A stretch of DNA of 6,146 nucleotides from Planctomycetaceae bacterium. Lineage in GTDB: Bacteria; Planctomycetota; Planctomycetia; Pirellulales; Thermoguttaceae. A program made the position numbers and the translations under genes. Of this stretch, positions 5,822-6,146 are shown piece by piece. Each line of letters starts with the position of its first letter. Position 1 is the first letter of the stretch. The notes beneath the pieces were generated by a model that searched no databases, was not told where the DNA came from, and was given only the letters and a program-made list of their open reading frames with translations. The DNA is taken from the NCBI GenBank assembly GCA_009776995.1, contig WRMR01000312.1, forward strand, positions 1-6,146, read 5' to 3'.

Positions 5822-5842
5822 CACCACAAAGGAACACGAAGG
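5822..5842. repeat. Short degenerate purine-rich repeat (ACAAAGGA / ACACGAAGG)
   Basis: Two degenerate 8-9 nt units lie in tandem directly before the heptad array. They look like the CACCACAGAGGACACAGAGG-type sequences often found in intergenic regions of environmental bacterial genomes. Confidence 0.35.
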
Positions 5843-5844
5843 GA

Positions 5845-5876
5845 AGTGCAGAGTGCAGAGAGCAAAGTGCAGAGTG
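5845..5876. repeat. Heptanucleotide array, AGTGCAG type
   Basis: The units run AGTGCAG, AGTGCAG, AGAGCAA, AGTGCAG and a partial AGTG, in perfect 7-nt register. Period 7 is not a multiple of 3, so it is unlikely to be coding. Confidence 0.7.
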
Positions 5877-5896
5877 ATTTCGATTCCAAATCTTCA

Positions 5897-5938
5897 CTTT
5901 GAACTTTGCTCTTTGAACTTTGCTCTTTGAACTTAGAA
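5897..5938. repeat. Heptanucleotide array, alternating CTTTGAA / CTTTGCT
   Basis: Six consecutive 7-nt units alternate CTTTGAA and CTTTGCT, the last degenerating to CTTAGAA. Read on the other strand, the units contain AGAGCAAAGT, which also occurs in the first array at 5859-5868. The two arrays are thus inverted relatives flanking a 20-nt centre and could fold back on each other. Confidence 0.75.
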
Positions 5939-5973
5939 CTCCCCCAAGGTGTTTTTGTGCAGGATGCAAGCAA

Positions 5974-5988
5974 TATTCCGCCGGAATA
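5974..5988. repeat. Palindrome TATTCC-GCC-GGAATA
   Basis: Perfect 6-bp arms around a GCC centre. No T-run follows on either strand. Role unknown. Confidence 0.35.
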
Positions 5989-6146
5989 ATCCGTTTGTGC
6001 GTTAAAACATGCCGTTTTTCAGCCAAAAACACGCGGAATTCGTACAAAAAGCCGTGCGCAAAGTATCAATGAAGAAGCAAATATTCCCGTGCACGAAGCC
6101 AAAGATCAATGAGGCAAACGGAAAGCATGATGTGTTTTCCTTGAAC

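Larger units (their letters stand above)
5564..6146. other. Noncoding region with short repeats and dyads
   Basis: No credible gene is seen in this 583-nt stretch, which includes the upstream region of the minus-strand lipoprotein gene. It holds two dyads, two heptad repeat arrays and a palindrome, listed separately. A short frame from ATG 6069 runs open to the window edge for 26 codons, but it has no clear ribosome site and no recognisable sequence. Confidence 0.55.

Noticed and set aside
5822..5938. CRISPR array
   Set aside because: The repeats are 7-9 nt, tandem and without spacers.
5571..6047. Long minus-strand open frame of 158 codons
   Set aside because: Its middle is the translation of heptad repeats, giving KVQRAKFKVK-like and HSALCSLHSAL strings typical of mis-called intergenic repeats, and no domain is recognisable.
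6069..6146. Open frame from ATG 6069 to the window edge
   Set aside because: Only 26 codons, no clear ribosome site, and minus-strand frames are equally open; undecidable without more sequence.

Overview
The window looks like part of a planctomycete chromosome. Three things point that way: a minus-strand fragment with the DUF1559 prepilin-like N-terminus that planctomycetes carry in large numbers, a short FlgM-type protein with a planctomycete-style N-terminus, and a Cys-anchored lipoprotein resembling hypothetical proteins I associate with this phylum. Genes are widely spaced, the gaps are AT-rich, and coding regions have moderate GC. Genus cannot be assigned from sequence alone.

Layout. 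1-379 (-): truncated, probably decayed DUF1559 gene with a run of eight G at its 5' end. 380-835: AT-rich gap with two short palindromes. 836-1642 (+): phosphoglycosyl transferase of the bacterial sugar transferase family. 1643-1845: gap with a possible sigma70-type promoter. 1846-2934 (+): ExoA-like family 2 glycosyltransferase with C-terminal membrane helices. 2935-3528: gap rich in inverted repeats. 3529-3828 (+): FlgM-like anti-sigma factor. 3829-4100: gap with a 51-nt near-continuous stem-loop. 4101-4712 (+): unrecognised beta-rich protein whose C-terminus resembles the spike-type repeats of VgrG/gp5. 4790-4825: terminator-like hairpin lying between convergent genes. 4973-5563 (-): lipoprotein. 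5564-6146: noncoding, with heptanucleotide repeat arrays and several dyads.

The two glycan genes plausibly act in one exopolysaccharide pathway: the first loads a sugar phosphate onto the lipid carrier and the second extends the glycan at the inner face of the membrane. The remaining genes show no obvious functional link to them or to each other. I found no CRISPR array, tRNA, rRNA, transposase or defence system. The most unusual content is noncoding: many perfect inverted repeats and the heptad arrays.
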